From an uncultured Chlorobiota bacterium (GTDB lineage Bacteria > Bacteroidota > Kapaibacteriia > OLB7), in contig CAMLOB010000007.1 in assembly GCA_946481475.1 (NCBI GenBank), positions 1 to 22,623 on the forward strand: a stretch of DNA of 22,623 nucleotides, read 5' to 3'. Each line of letters begins with the position of its first letter. Position 1 is the first letter of the stretch. The notes under the pieces were generated by a model. It did not search any database. It was not told where the DNA came from and was given only the letters and a program-made list of their open reading frames with translations. Both the position numbers and the translations under genes were made by a program. This document shows positions 1 to 7,628 of the stretch, piece after piece.

Positions 1-2
1 CC

Positions 3-956
3 GTCTACGCGCGCGTGCGAGCGGTGGGGGCGGCCGCCGCGGTGGCAGCGATGGCGCTCGGCATCGCCTCGCGCGGCCCGATCACGCCGCGGAACGACTC
101 GGTCGGCCTCCCGCAGGTGACCGAAAACGATACGTTCATCGTGGCGGGGGCCACCGATCCGGTCAGGGGGGAGGAACATCTCTACCAGATTCGGGTGCCG
201 TCGGTGCCGGGGGCTGCGATCACCACCAGACGGGATATTGCGGTGGCATTGGGGAGCGTTCTGTACGACCGGATTCTTGAACGGGATTATATCCATGAGG
301 AGATCGAACCGGAACGGTACGACGGTTCCATGCAGATCGCTGCAGGGTATCTGATCCCGATCCTGGTCCGTACCGGACGGGAGTATACCGCAGCCGATAA
401 GGGGGCCCACCACTGGAGACCCGATTGCATTTTCTGGTACAGAGTCACGCCGGAATTCCTGGCTGCCTTGCCGGAAGAGATCGGAGGGGAGATATCAAAG
501 GATCTTGACTATCTCAGGCGACTGGAGCGGAAGCCGAAGGAGGAGAGTATCGAGACGTATGTGGAGCGGGAGATGCCGGAGTTCCGCGAAAGACTGGAGG
601 TTTCCGGAGAATATACGGAAGATCCTTCGCAGACTACCGCCGTCGCCGGAGAACTTCTCTCCGATTTCTGGCGATCCGCCTCCGGAGCCGTCACCAGCTC
701 GATGCTCCTGCCGAATCCGGTCCGTCAGTCGGGAGAATGCTTTGTCCGCTACCACCTGTCCGCCTCCCGATCGGTCTCTCTCGATCTTTACGATGTAAAC
801 GGCAAACACGTCCGGACCTTTGCCCGTCCGCGTGAGCGAGCGGCTGGGGAGTACCTGGAAGCTCTCGATGTGAAGGATATGTCTGCCGGCGTCTACCTGC
901 TTGTGATCTCTACCGAGCGGAACGAGCGGGGAGTCCAGCGAATGATTGTGGAATAG
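3..956 (+). CDS. Type IX secretion-sorted protein, 5' end cut by window edge
   Basis: The reading frame is open to the left edge; a GTG at 15 is possible, but the frame continues upstream, so the gene is probably truncated. Counting from that GTG there are 313 residues. Residues 4-19 are a hydrophobic Ala-rich segment that fits a membrane helix or signal sequence. Residues 40-220 match no family I recognise. Residues 231-313 have the pattern of the T9SS type A C-terminal sorting domain: an LLPNPV opening, alternating beta strands, LDLYDVNGKHV, an AGEY turn, and a closing SAGVYLLVIST followed by a basic-hydrophobic end. In known systems this domain directs export across the outer membrane and is then removed or used for anchoring. 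The sorting domain is seen; the protein's own function is unknown. A 12-bp stem-loop follows the stop codon. Confidence 0.75.
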   Translation, partial: VYARVRAVGAAAAVAAMALGIASRGPITPRNDSVGLPQVTENDTFIVAGATDPVRGEEHLYQIRVPSVPGAAITTRRDIAVALGSVLYDRILERDYIHEEIEPERYDGSMQIAAGYLIPILVRTGREYTAADKGAHHWRPDCIFWYRVTPEFLAALPEEIGGEISKDLDYLRRLERKPKEESIETYVEREMPEFRERLEVSGEYTEDPSQTTAVAGELLSDFWRSASGAVTSSMLLPNPVRQSGECFVRYHLSASRSVSLDLYDVNGKHVRTFARPRERAAGEYLEALDVKDMSAGVYLLVISTERNERGVQRMIVE

Positions 957-1012
957 CAGGGAAGTTCCGGCGAGAAAACGGGAGCCGTCTTCTCCTCTGT
1001 TGTAACTCCACG

Positions 1013-1046
1013 CCGGAGGTCCGATTCCGCATCGTCGGGCCTCCGG
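1013..1046 (+). terminator. Stem-loop after the T9SS-sorted gene
   Basis: A 12-bp stem (1013-1024 with 1035-1046, one G-T wobble) encloses a 10-nt loop, 57 nt after the upstream stop and 62 nt before the next ATG. No T tract follows directly, so it may be a weak terminator, an RNA-stabilising hairpin or a regulatory structure in the protease leader. Confidence 0.35.
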
Positions 1047-1107
1047 GTAACTGAAATGTGGCCCCCTTCTCTTCAAGGTTTTTTTCAAAAGAAGATTCCG
1101 TATTCCG

Positions 1108-3213
1108 ATGACAACCATCGTTCGCATCATTTTGCTTGTTGCTCTCTTTGTTCCGCCGTGCGGAGCAAACGGTCTTTGGGCCCAGACTCCGGAGGTCCGG
1201 ACGAAGTTCATGTCTTCGTCGACCGTCGACAGTTGCTATGCCTGGCCGGCTGACCGGACAGTGCGCGTGGTGGTGAAGGGGGAGACGGAGAAGCTTGTCG
1301 GATATATCGGGCGACAGGGTGGAGAGGTCGTCAGTCGAACGGCGTCGATTGTGACCGCCCTGATGCGGGTCGGCACATTGCGGGAACTGGCGAAGCTGCC
1401 GGAAACGGAACTGATTGATCTTGGATGGCGGAAGTTCGAACCGCCGCTGCAACGGAACAGCTCGATCGAAGGGGAGAACGATTCCTCTGTCTCCTACGCT
1501 CCTCTTCCTCTGCACGTGGTTCCTCCGGCGGAGCGTCGGTATGCCGTCGAACAGAGCGGGATGGAGGATGTGGCCAACGTCCGGTACCCGCTGCAACGGC
1601 GATATGACGGCGAGGGGGTGCTCGTCGGGATTATCGAGAACGGATTGCTCGATTTCCGTCACCCCGATTTCCTCAACGCCGACGGAACATCCCGGTTCGT
1701 TTCGATCTGGGACCAGTCGACCGAAGGGAATCCTCCGTCGGGCTACGGTTACGGCAAACTGTGGAGTCCGGAGGATCTGAACCGGGAGATTCGAGGGGAG
1801 ACGCGGAATTATCGGGAAGGACCGGAAGTCTTTCACGTGACTGCAGTGGCCGGCATTGCTACCGGAAACGGGAACGCCGTCGGAAAATATTGCGGCGTGG
1901 CTCCGGCTGCCCGGCTCGTCCACGTCGATATGCTCCCCTCCTCCGCGAACATGATCGATGCCCTCCACTACATTTACAGTGTTGCCGATTCGCTCGGTCT
2001 CCCCTGCGTTGTGGCGATGGCCTACGAAGTTGCGCAGGATTATTGCGACGGAGCCGACCCGGCCTCGATCGCCGTCACCGAAATGGTGAGCGAAAAGCCG
2101 GGGAGAATCTTCGTCGCCGCTGCGGGGAACAACTCCCATATCCGGCGGCATTATCAGGTCACGAACGCTGCCGGAGAGAAACGTGAGATCTGGCTCCGCT
2201 GCATTCCGTCGCTGGCCTACTTCGATCCCGATCCGGTCTATCACCACTATGCCCTCCTGCCGACCGATACCGGGAAGTCTGTTCGTCTCCGGTTCGGCGT
2301 TGCCCTGTACGACGACGAAGACCGGGTGCCGGTCCGGGGGGAGATGATCCCCTTCAGTGCCCGACTCGATATATCGTCGCTGCTGCGCAACGGGCCGACT
2401 CTTCTTGCCGTGACAGGTGGGATGCCTGCCGATACGCTCTACACGATCATGCCGCATCTGCATCGTCGGAGCGATTCGACGTTCGGACTGGACCTTGCGA
2501 TCCGGGACCGGACCGGGGGGATGTACGGCAAGGATGGACTTCACACGTTGCTGCGAATTGAAGTTGAAGGAGAAGGGAGTTACGAGGGGTGGAATCAGTT
2601 CTTCCTGATGGATGCCGACTATCTGAAGGATCGGTCGATCTTCCCTCCGGATATCCTTCATGCCGATCACTTCAACACCGTCAACGCTCCGGCAAACGCC
2701 GAGGGAGGAATCTCCGTCGGTTGCTTCTGGAATCGTGTCGACTTCGTCGATGTCGAGGGACGTCCGTTCCGCTATCCGCCGTCGGCTCTGCGGGACGACG
2801 ATGAACCCCCTCCACTTCCGGGATATCTGATGCACACGACCCAGACCGGTATCTGCCGGGACGGTCGATGTCTGCCGACGGCTCTTGCTCCCGGCAACGG
2901 TGTTCCTACTGCAATCCCCCTTGCGATGCGGGGAATGAATGATTCGCTCTTTCCGATTCTTGATGGAGGGCTGCACACCGTCTTCACCGGTACCAGTTCA
3001 GCCACGCCGGTGTTGTGTGGTGCTGCGGCCCTCTATCTTCAGAAATATCCGACCGCAACCGCCGGGGAGTTCCGGCAGGCGTTGATGGAGACATCCTACG
3101 GCGACGTTTATACCGGAACGGTTCCGAACGAACGGGCGGGATACGGGAAGATCGACATCTTCCGGCTCCTCTGCGGTGAGGATTGCGAGAAGATCGAACA
3201 TGCGGGATGGTAG
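1108..3213 (+). CDS. Secreted S8 (subtilisin-like) peptidase with Glu at the catalytic Asp position
   Basis: 701 residues. Residues 1-26 form a signal peptide ending in an AQ cleavage site, so the protein is exported. A pro-region of about 140 residues precedes the S8 fold. The usual DTG/DSG motif reads IIENG (Glu177), followed by the typical D-F-x-H-P-D-F segment. The His motif is FHVTAVAGIA (His243) instead of HGTHVAG. The oxyanion Asn is in AAGNN (Asn341), and the nucleophile is in GTSSATP (Ser630). The gap between Asn341 and Ser630 is long and probably holds an inserted beta domain, as in many Bacteroidota S8 enzymes. There is no T9SS sorting domain. The ATG at 1108 is chosen because it starts the signal peptide. 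Activity is uncertain: the Asp-to-Glu change may weaken catalysis, or this may be a divergent active subgroup. Confidence 0.85.
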   Translation: MTTIVRIILLVALFVPPCGANGLWAQTPEVRTKFMSSSTVDSCYAWPADRTVRVVVKGETEKLVGYIGRQGGEVVSRTASIVTALMRVGTLRELAKLPETELIDLGWRKFEPPLQRNSSIEGENDSSVSYAPLPLHVVPPAERRYAVEQSGMEDVANVRYPLQRRYDGEGVLVGIIENGLLDFRHPDFLNADGTSRFVSIWDQSTEGNPPSGYGYGKLWSPEDLNREIRGETRNYREGPEVFHVTAVAGIATGNGNAVGKYCGVAPAARLVHVDMLPSSANMIDALHYIYSVADSLGLPCVVAMAYEVAQDYCDGADPASIAVTEMVSEKPGRIFVAAAGNNSHIRRHYQVTNAAGEKREIWLRCIPSLAYFDPDPVYHHYALLPTDTGKSVRLRFGVALYDDEDRVPVRGEMIPFSARLDISSLLRNGPTLLAVTGGMPADTLYTIMPHLHRRSDSTFGLDLAIRDRTGGMYGKDGLHTLLRIEVEGEGSYEGWNQFFLMDADYLKDRSIFPPDILHADHFNTVNAPANAEGGISVGCFWNRVDFVDVEGRPFRYPPSALRDDDEPPPLPGYLMHTTQTGICRDGRCLPTALAPGNGVPTAIPLAMRGMNDSLFPILDGGLHTVFTGTSSATPVLCGAAALYLQKYPTATAGEFRQALMETSYGDVYTGTVPNERAGYGKIDIFRLLCGEDCEKIEHAGW

Positions 3214-3302
3214 AGAGCATTGGAACCGTCGTCTGCGGATCGGGCGATTATCACGTAATAGAGTCGGTACCTGAAATGTGATGGAAGGAAAGAATATCCC
3301 TT

Positions 3303-3342
3303 GGTGCTTCTTTGTGCCCTTCGTGTCCGCCGCGGCGGATGG
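3303..3342 (+). repeat. CTTTGTG dispersed repeat with 14-bp GC palindrome
   Basis: The text TTGGTGCTTCTTTGTGCCC leads into CTTCGTG and then TCCGCCGCGGCGGA (3326-3339), a perfect 14-bp palindrome. The same palindrome beside CTTTGTG-like or TGTGCTTTTCG words recurs at 6860-6873 and 12421-12434, so this is a dispersed family. Confidence 0.7.
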
Positions 3343-3511
3343 TGGTTATTCCCTCATCGCTGAGGTCTCTTGAAACGCCATGCGCTCCCATCACATCCGA
3401 ACCGCTACCTTATTACGGAGAAGAGTCGGGAGAGATGGTGATGAATCGATCCTGCCGATGCAGGGAGTGGGGACCGTTCTCCCGGCGGTAAGAATCTCAA
3501 CATTTTCGGCT

Positions 3512-3541
3512 TTGTTCATTCTGCGGAATCGGGCAGTTTTG
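3512..3541 (+). promoter_or_regulatory. Candidate Bacteroidota-type promoter for the VWA-OmpA lipoprotein gene
   Basis: TTG at 3512-3514, an exact 19-nt spacer, then CAGTTTTG at 3534-3541, which matches TAnnTTTG at all fixed positions but the first. Transcription would start near 3548, giving a leader of about 43 nt before the ATG at 3591. Confidence 0.5.
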
Positions 3542-3590
3542 TGCCGTTGAAGTTCTTCCAGACAGCACCAAACAGAGCAGGAAATCATTC

Positions 3591-4991
3591 ATGCAGATCA
3601 GATCAAGCCGTCCGGCTGTGCCGATCCTTTTTCTTCTCTCCATTCTTCTCGGCGGATGTTCCCTTCTTCAGGGACTCAACGGAAAAAAAGGGGAACCCCC
3701 TTCAGGTCCGGATGCTACTCCCCCTCCGGGATATGCGCCGATCTACATGCAACGGATCGGTTCGTTCTCCCCCGATGCCGGCAACGCCGCCCTGCAGATC
3801 ACCCGCGTCGATATTGCCAACCCGACAAGCATCAGGATCTATGCCCACATCCTCGATTCCGGCGGCACCTATCTGAGCGGAGCGCTCGGCGGAGGCTGGC
3901 GGAAGTGGTGGTGCGAGATTCGGGATGAGATTGCCGGCAAGTCCGTTGCGGTGACCGATTACACGGTGCGCGAGGTGACCGAGACCGAACCCCGGCCCCA
4001 CGCGATTGCGCTGGTGATGGACCACAGCGGATCGATGGGGGAAGCCCGTGCCCGGGCCGTGCAGAATGCGGCCGGAGAATTGATCGCAAAGAAGAGAGCC
4101 GAGGATGCCCTGGCCTTCGTCAAGTACGACGGCTCGGTCCTCGTCGAGGTGCCGCTGACGAACAATGCCGCGAGTCTGCAGTCGGGGTTGCGGAGGACCG
4201 GGCTGACCGGCTTCGGCGGACTGACGGCGATCGGGGACGGATTGCAGGCCGGGATCGGACAGGTGATCTCTTCCGGGGCGGAGCGGAAAGTGGTCATCAT
4301 CTTTACCGACGGACTCGACAACAGTTCCACCGTTTCGCGCGACTCGGTGATCGCCGCCGCCCGTCGTGCAGGCGTTGTGATCTGCGCGGTCGATTTCGGC
4401 GAGAACACCAATCCCGACTACCTGCAGACCGTTGCCCGGGAGACCGGCGGCAGCTACTACAAAATCTATCAGACAAGCGAGTTCGATCTGGTCTTCGAGG
4501 ATATTTACCGACGCCTGCGGAACTCCTACGTGATCGAGTTCTCGCCGAAGACCTACGGACTCCACAACATCACGATGAAGCTCTGTCTGGACCGGGATTC
4601 GGTCGTCACGACCGCCGTATACGACAACACGCCGAGCCCCGGAACCATCGCTCTGCTGAATGTTTACTTCGATGTCGGCAAGTCCGATCTGAAATCGGAA
4701 TCCGGACCGGCTCTCGAAAATGTGATGAGTCTGATGGATGCCTATCCGGGGCTGAAGATCGAACTGCGTGGACACACCGACTCCACCAACAGCACAGGTG
4801 ATCCGGATTTCAACCGGAAGCTTTCGCAACGCCGCGCCGACGCCGTGCGGGATGAACTGGTGAAGCGGGGGATTCCCTCCGACCGCATCCGGGCGGTCGG
4901 CTTCGGCGAGGCGCAGCCGGTGGCCGACAACACGACGGCCGAGGGGCGGGCGAAGAACCGGCGGACGGAGTTTATGATTCTGCAACGGTAA
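3591..4991 (+). CDS. VWA-OmpA fusion lipoprotein
   Basis: 466 residues. A lipoprotein signal ends in a lipobox LLGGC with Cys23. A small beta domain (about 50-125) precedes a von Willebrand A domain (about 134-312) with a full metal-ion-dependent adhesion site: DHSGS (Asp144, Ser146, Ser148), Thr212 in GLTAIGDG and Asp240 in FTDG. A C-terminal OmpA-like domain (about 350-466) carries YFDVGKSDL, LRGHTDS and the closing NRRTEF, the known diaminopimelate/peptidoglycan-binding pattern. The protein should sit in the envelope, lipid-anchored and bound to peptidoglycan, and present a metal-dependent binding domain. The partner is unknown. The ATG at 3591 is chosen because it begins the lipoprotein signal and lies downstream of a good promoter match. 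The gene appears monocistronic. Confidence 0.85.
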   Translation: MQIRSSRPAVPILFLLSILLGGCSLLQGLNGKKGEPPSGPDATPPPGYAPIYMQRIGSFSPDAGNAALQITRVDIANPTSIRIYAHILDSGGTYLSGALGGGWRKWWCEIRDEIAGKSVAVTDYTVREVTETEPRPHAIALVMDHSGSMGEARARAVQNAAGELIAKKRAEDALAFVKYDGSVLVEVPLTNNAASLQSGLRRTGLTGFGGLTAIGDGLQAGIGQVISSGAERKVVIIFTDGLDNSSTVSRDSVIAAARRAGVVICAVDFGENTNPDYLQTVARETGGSYYKIYQTSEFDLVFEDIYRRLRNSYVIEFSPKTYGLHNITMKLCLDRDSVVTTAVYDNTPSPGTIALLNVYFDVGKSDLKSESGPALENVMSLMDAYPGLKIELRGHTDSTNSTGDPDFNRKLSQRRADAVRDELVKRGIPSDRIRAVGFGEAQPVADNTTAEGRAKNRRTEFMILQR

Positions 4992-5176
4992 AGTTGCCGG
5001 ACAAGGGTGTCATGGTGTCCTTCATCTCCGGCATCATTCTCCCGGCGATCGTAAGGAATCACACCTGCCGGTTCCGGTCCGTGCGCGGCTTCCTTTTCTT
5101 CCCGTATCTTCGCCTCCGCGGCGGTTTGTCCGGACCGCGGGGAATCGGGAGAACGGAAGGAGCATTGCAGGAATCC

Positions 5177-5992
5177 ATGGCAAAACGAACGAAGAACGAC
5201 AGGGCGTTGCGGTTCTACCACGAGGTGCTGGGGCTTGAGCGCCTCCACTACGGGTTGTGGGATCCGGAGGATCCGCAGACGATTGCCGGACTGAAAGGGG
5301 CGCAGGAGCGATATGAACGGCATCTGATCGACCTGATCCCCAAGGGGGCCGAAAGCGTTCTGGATATCGGCTGCGGAACCGGTGTGATGAGCCGGGGATT
5401 GCTGGAGCGGGGATACCGGGCCGAAGGACTCTCCCCCGACGTCAACCAGCGCGAGCCCTTTCTGGAGAAGACCGGCGGCGCCCCCTTTCACTTCTGCTGC
5501 TTCGAGGAGTTCGAGCCGGAAAAGCGATACGATTGTCTGATGCTGAGCGAGTCGGCGCAGTATATTCCTCTTCCCGATCTCTTCCAGGTTGCCGACCGCG
5601 CTCTGGCCCCGGGCGGCCGGATCGTCCTGGCCGACTACTTCGTCAAGGATGAAGCCGACGGACCGATGGCCAAGAGCGGACACCGGATCGGCCGCTTCGA
5701 CCGGCTTGCCGTCGAGAACGGGTTCCGGGTTCTTTACGAAGAGGACATTACCGACCGGACCACGCCGACGCTCGATCTGGCCCGGAGCGCCATCGACCGC
5801 TACATCTTCCCCTCGCTGAGCATTGCCACCGAAAAGATTCGTCTCCGCCGACCCCGCACCGTCCGGCTGGTACGCTGGTTCTTCCGCAAGAAAATCGCAT
5901 CGCTCAAAGGAGAGATGGCCCTTCTCGACTCCGCCGAGTTCGCCCGCTGCAAGAGGTACCGGGTGATGGTGTTGGGGAGGGAGGGGGAGTAG
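5177..5992 (+). CDS. Class I SAM-dependent methyltransferase
   Basis: 271 residues from the ATG at 5177. The frame is open back to 4994, but the extra 61 residues look like translated leader, and MAKRTKND is a normal start with AGGA just upstream. Motif I is VLDIGCGTG (residues 61-69), followed by an acidic residue after the second strand (GLSPD). YDCLMLSESAQYIP forms the motif II region, and LAPGGRIVLADYF is the post-motif strand. The N-terminal LHYGLWDP segment and the layout recall small-molecule methyltransferases of the UbiE / sarcosine-methyltransferase type, but the substrate cannot be read from the sequence. A TATCTTCG at 5105-5112 resembles a Bacteroidota -7 box but has no matching -33 element. 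The gene converges on the minus-strand gene at 6017 with only 24 nt between them. Confidence 0.85.
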   Translation: MAKRTKNDRALRFYHEVLGLERLHYGLWDPEDPQTIAGLKGAQERYERHLIDLIPKGAESVLDIGCGTGVMSRGLLERGYRAEGLSPDVNQREPFLEKTGGAPFHFCCFEEFEPEKRYDCLMLSESAQYIPLPDLFQVADRALAPGGRIVLADYFVKDEADGPMAKSGHRIGRFDRLAVENGFRVLYEEDITDRTTPTLDLARSAIDRYIFPSLSIATEKIRLRRPRTVRLVRWFFRKKIASLKGEMALLDSAEFARCKRYRVMVLGREGE

Positions 5993-6016
5993 AGGAACGG
6001 ATGAACGGACCCCGGA

Positions 6017-6718
6017 TCACTCATCCTCCGGATCGGCCTCGACAACTCTTCCGGCCCGCACCAGACTCAACGGCCAGCCTCCGCCGACGATGTCGAATAC
6101 GGTTCCCTGTTCTGATCGGATGTTCACTCCCTCCACTTCCACAATCAAATCCGATACTCCCATATCGATGGGCTGTATGTATTGAAGGCCATCCGATTGG
6201 TAGAGAACCTCTGAAACGGGACTTCCGCTCCCTATGAGACAACCGTGATAGAGAGATGCCGTGTCGTGCGATGCAAGCAGGGGGCGTGCCTTCTCCGCAA
6301 ACATTGCGCTGTCGAGCAATCGAAGTCCGCAGAGAGCGTAGAGTTTCCCCGCTGCGTATCCCCGTTCGTAAAGATCGAGAAAAGCATCTTCGGCATCCTC
6401 CTGCTGCAGAACCACATAGAAGGCGAGAGATTGTACGGAAGGATTCCCTCCCAGACCGACTGATCCCGATGCAAACAACTCCGTGTTCAGCAGGATATGA
6501 AAGGCCGTGTCGCGAGACCAGGGGGGACCGAAGTTGAAGCGGCGTTGGTAGCCTTTCGATGTGTCGCCATCCCGCTTCTGTTCCTGTGCGATGCGACTAT
6601 GCCACGGTTCCGGTTGTGAGTGCGGCTCGGAGGTGCGGAGAAAAACTGTGAGGAGAAGGAGGAAGAACAGAACCCATATATCCAGAAACCAGGTGATAAC
6701 GGATGTAAGAGGCTTCAT
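6017..6718 (-). CDS. Membrane-anchored protein of unknown function
   Basis: 233 residues. Residues 7-27 form one strong transmembrane helix near the N-terminus, so the rest is probably periplasmic or anchored at the membrane. The middle (about 95-150) has a helical pattern with the segment GYAAGKLYALCGLRLLD, which resembles single-repeat helical hypothetical proteins in several environmental phyla. The C-terminal part is beta-rich (DLIVEVEGVNIRS, TVFDIVGGG). No catalytic motif is visible. The ATG at 6718 is supported by the helix that follows directly. Its 3' end nearly meets the methyltransferase gene, so the two are transcribed convergently. A hairpin-forming repeat lies upstream. Confidence 0.7.
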   Translation of the reverse strand: MKPLTSVITWFLDIWVLFFLLLLTVFLRTSEPHSQPEPWHSRIAQEQKRDGDTSKGYQRRFNFGPPWSRDTAFHILLNTELFASGSVGLGGNPSVQSLAFYVVLQQEDAEDAFLDLYERGYAAGKLYALCGLRLLDSAMFAEKARPLLASHDTASLYHGCLIGSGSPVSEVLYQSDGLQYIQPIDMGVSDLIVEVEGVNIRSEQGTVFDIVGGGWPLSLVRAGRVVEADPEDE

Positions 6719-6800
6719 AGTCTCTGGTCATTGACTGAGTGATAAAAATGAACTGCATGTATTCCTGTTCGGAAGACTTTTCCCGATCAACCGAATCCTG

Positions 6801-6898
6801 ATCTTTGTGAATTCTTTGTGTCCTTTGTGACTTGGTGGTGTTTTACCACAAAGTCACAATCCGCCGCGGCGGACACAAAAAAGCCACCAAGGGAATAC
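6801..6898. repeat. Hairpin-forming CTTTGTG repeat with 14-bp palindrome
   Basis: Repeated CTTTGTG words run into a hairpin (arms 6825-6839 and 6845-6859, 14 of 15 pairs, 5-nt loop), then the palindrome TCCGCCGCGGCGGA (6860-6873), then GCCACCAAGGGAATACTTG. The last part is the inverse of text flanking the 3303-3342 copy (GAATATCCCTTGGTGCTTC). It lies in the 190-nt gap between two minus-strand genes and holds no gene. Confidence 0.7.
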
Positions 6899-6908
6899 TT
6901 GAAAACGC

Positions 6909-7625
6909 TCATTCAATTGCCGCTACGCTCTCCGGCAACTCGCTCTTCAACTGCGTCAAGAACTCCTCAAGGAAGCGGACGCGCCGGAGCGCTTCGCGTC
7001 GTCCCGCCTCGGTCTGCATCGTCTCCGGCAGTCTGAAGAGCTTCACGTAGAAGTGATCGATTGCGCTCCTGCCGTCGTCCGGTTCCCGGTCTGCGCAGAA
7101 CGGGTCTTCGCGGTTGTAGAGCGACAGTCCCATCCGCTCGCCGGTCATCAGACACCGGGCCAGACCGACCGCGCCGAGAGCGTCCAGGCGGTCGGCGTCC
7201 TGCACGACTTTTGCTTCGATTGTCACGGGGGGAATGCCGGCCGAGAAGCTGTGGGCTTCGATTGCGTGGCGGATCGGATCGATCAATTCCTCCGGGTAGC
7301 CGATCTCCCGAAGGAACGCACCGGCCCGTTCCGCCGCCAGCCGTGAAGCCCGGGAGCGGTCGGGAGAATTCTTCTCCACCATCACGCAATCGTGTAGCCA
7401 CGCCGCCGGTATGGCGATCTCCGGTCTCGCCCCTTCCTCCCCGCCGATCCGTCGCGTTGCCGCCACCACCCGCTCGATGTGGTCGAGTCCGTGCGACGGA
7501 TCCGTGAAGTTCTGATCCCGAAGGAACTGCTCGAATTGCTTCTCCCGTTCTTCAATGCTCAGCGAATCGATCGCGATAGTCTCGTGCATCTCTCGTTGTT
7601 GTGCTACTGGATATACTGATTCCAC
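6909..7625 (-). CDS. HD-domain metal-dependent hydrolase
   Basis: 238 residues from a GTG at 7625. An ATG at 7589 (residue 13) is the alternative, but AAGGAA stands 7 nt before the GTG and couples it to the upstream gene, whose stop is 3 nt away. HD-superfamily metal ligands are visible in order: DHIERV (His49), WLHDC (His78-Asp79), a His in IEAHSF, and QDADRLDALG (Asp143/Asp145). The layout and length match the YedJ-type branch of small HD phosphohydrolases, which act on nucleotides or other phosphorylated small molecules. The exact substrate is not visible. It is very probably co-transcribed with the cysteine-dioxygenase-like gene. Confidence 0.88.
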   Translation of the reverse strand: MESVYPVAQQREMHETIAIDSLSIEEREKQFEQFLRDQNFTDPSHGLDHIERVVAATRRIGGEEGARPEIAIPAAWLHDCVMVEKNSPDRSRASRLAAERAGAFLREIGYPEELIDPIRHAIEAHSFSAGIPPVTIEAKVVQDADRLDALGAVGLARCLMTGERMGLSLYNREDPFCADREPDDGRSAIDHFYVKLFRLPETMQTEAGRREALRRVRFLEEFLTQLKSELPESVAAIE

Positions 7626-7628
7626 TTT

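Larger units (their letters stand above)
3214..3590. other. Intergenic region with an inverted-repeat-flanked dispersed repeat
   Basis: This 377-nt gap has no convincing ORF. It contains a 12-bp imperfect inverted repeat (3276-3287 and 3385-3396, 11 of 12 matching) around a CTTTGTG-type repeat and a copy of the TCCGCCGCGGCGGA palindrome (3326-3339). A candidate promoter for the lipoprotein gene lies near its right end. Confidence 0.6.

Noticed and set aside
910..2976. 688-residue open frame on the minus strand
   Set aside because: It is antisense to the S8 protease gene, has low-complexity His/Arg/Pro-rich text with no domain, and arises from GC-rich codon use.
3702..4985. 427-residue open frame on the minus strand
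   Set aside because: It is the antisense shadow of the VWA-OmpA lipoprotein gene, which has full domain evidence.
4995..5060. Possible terminator after the lipoprotein gene
   Set aside because: Only a short interrupted GCCGG/CCGGC pairing with a long loop was seen and there is no T tract.
4994..5176. 61-residue N-terminal extension of the methyltransferase
   Set aside because: It shows no conserved pattern, and the internal ATG at 5177 gives a normal family start; the extension overlaps a possible promoter.
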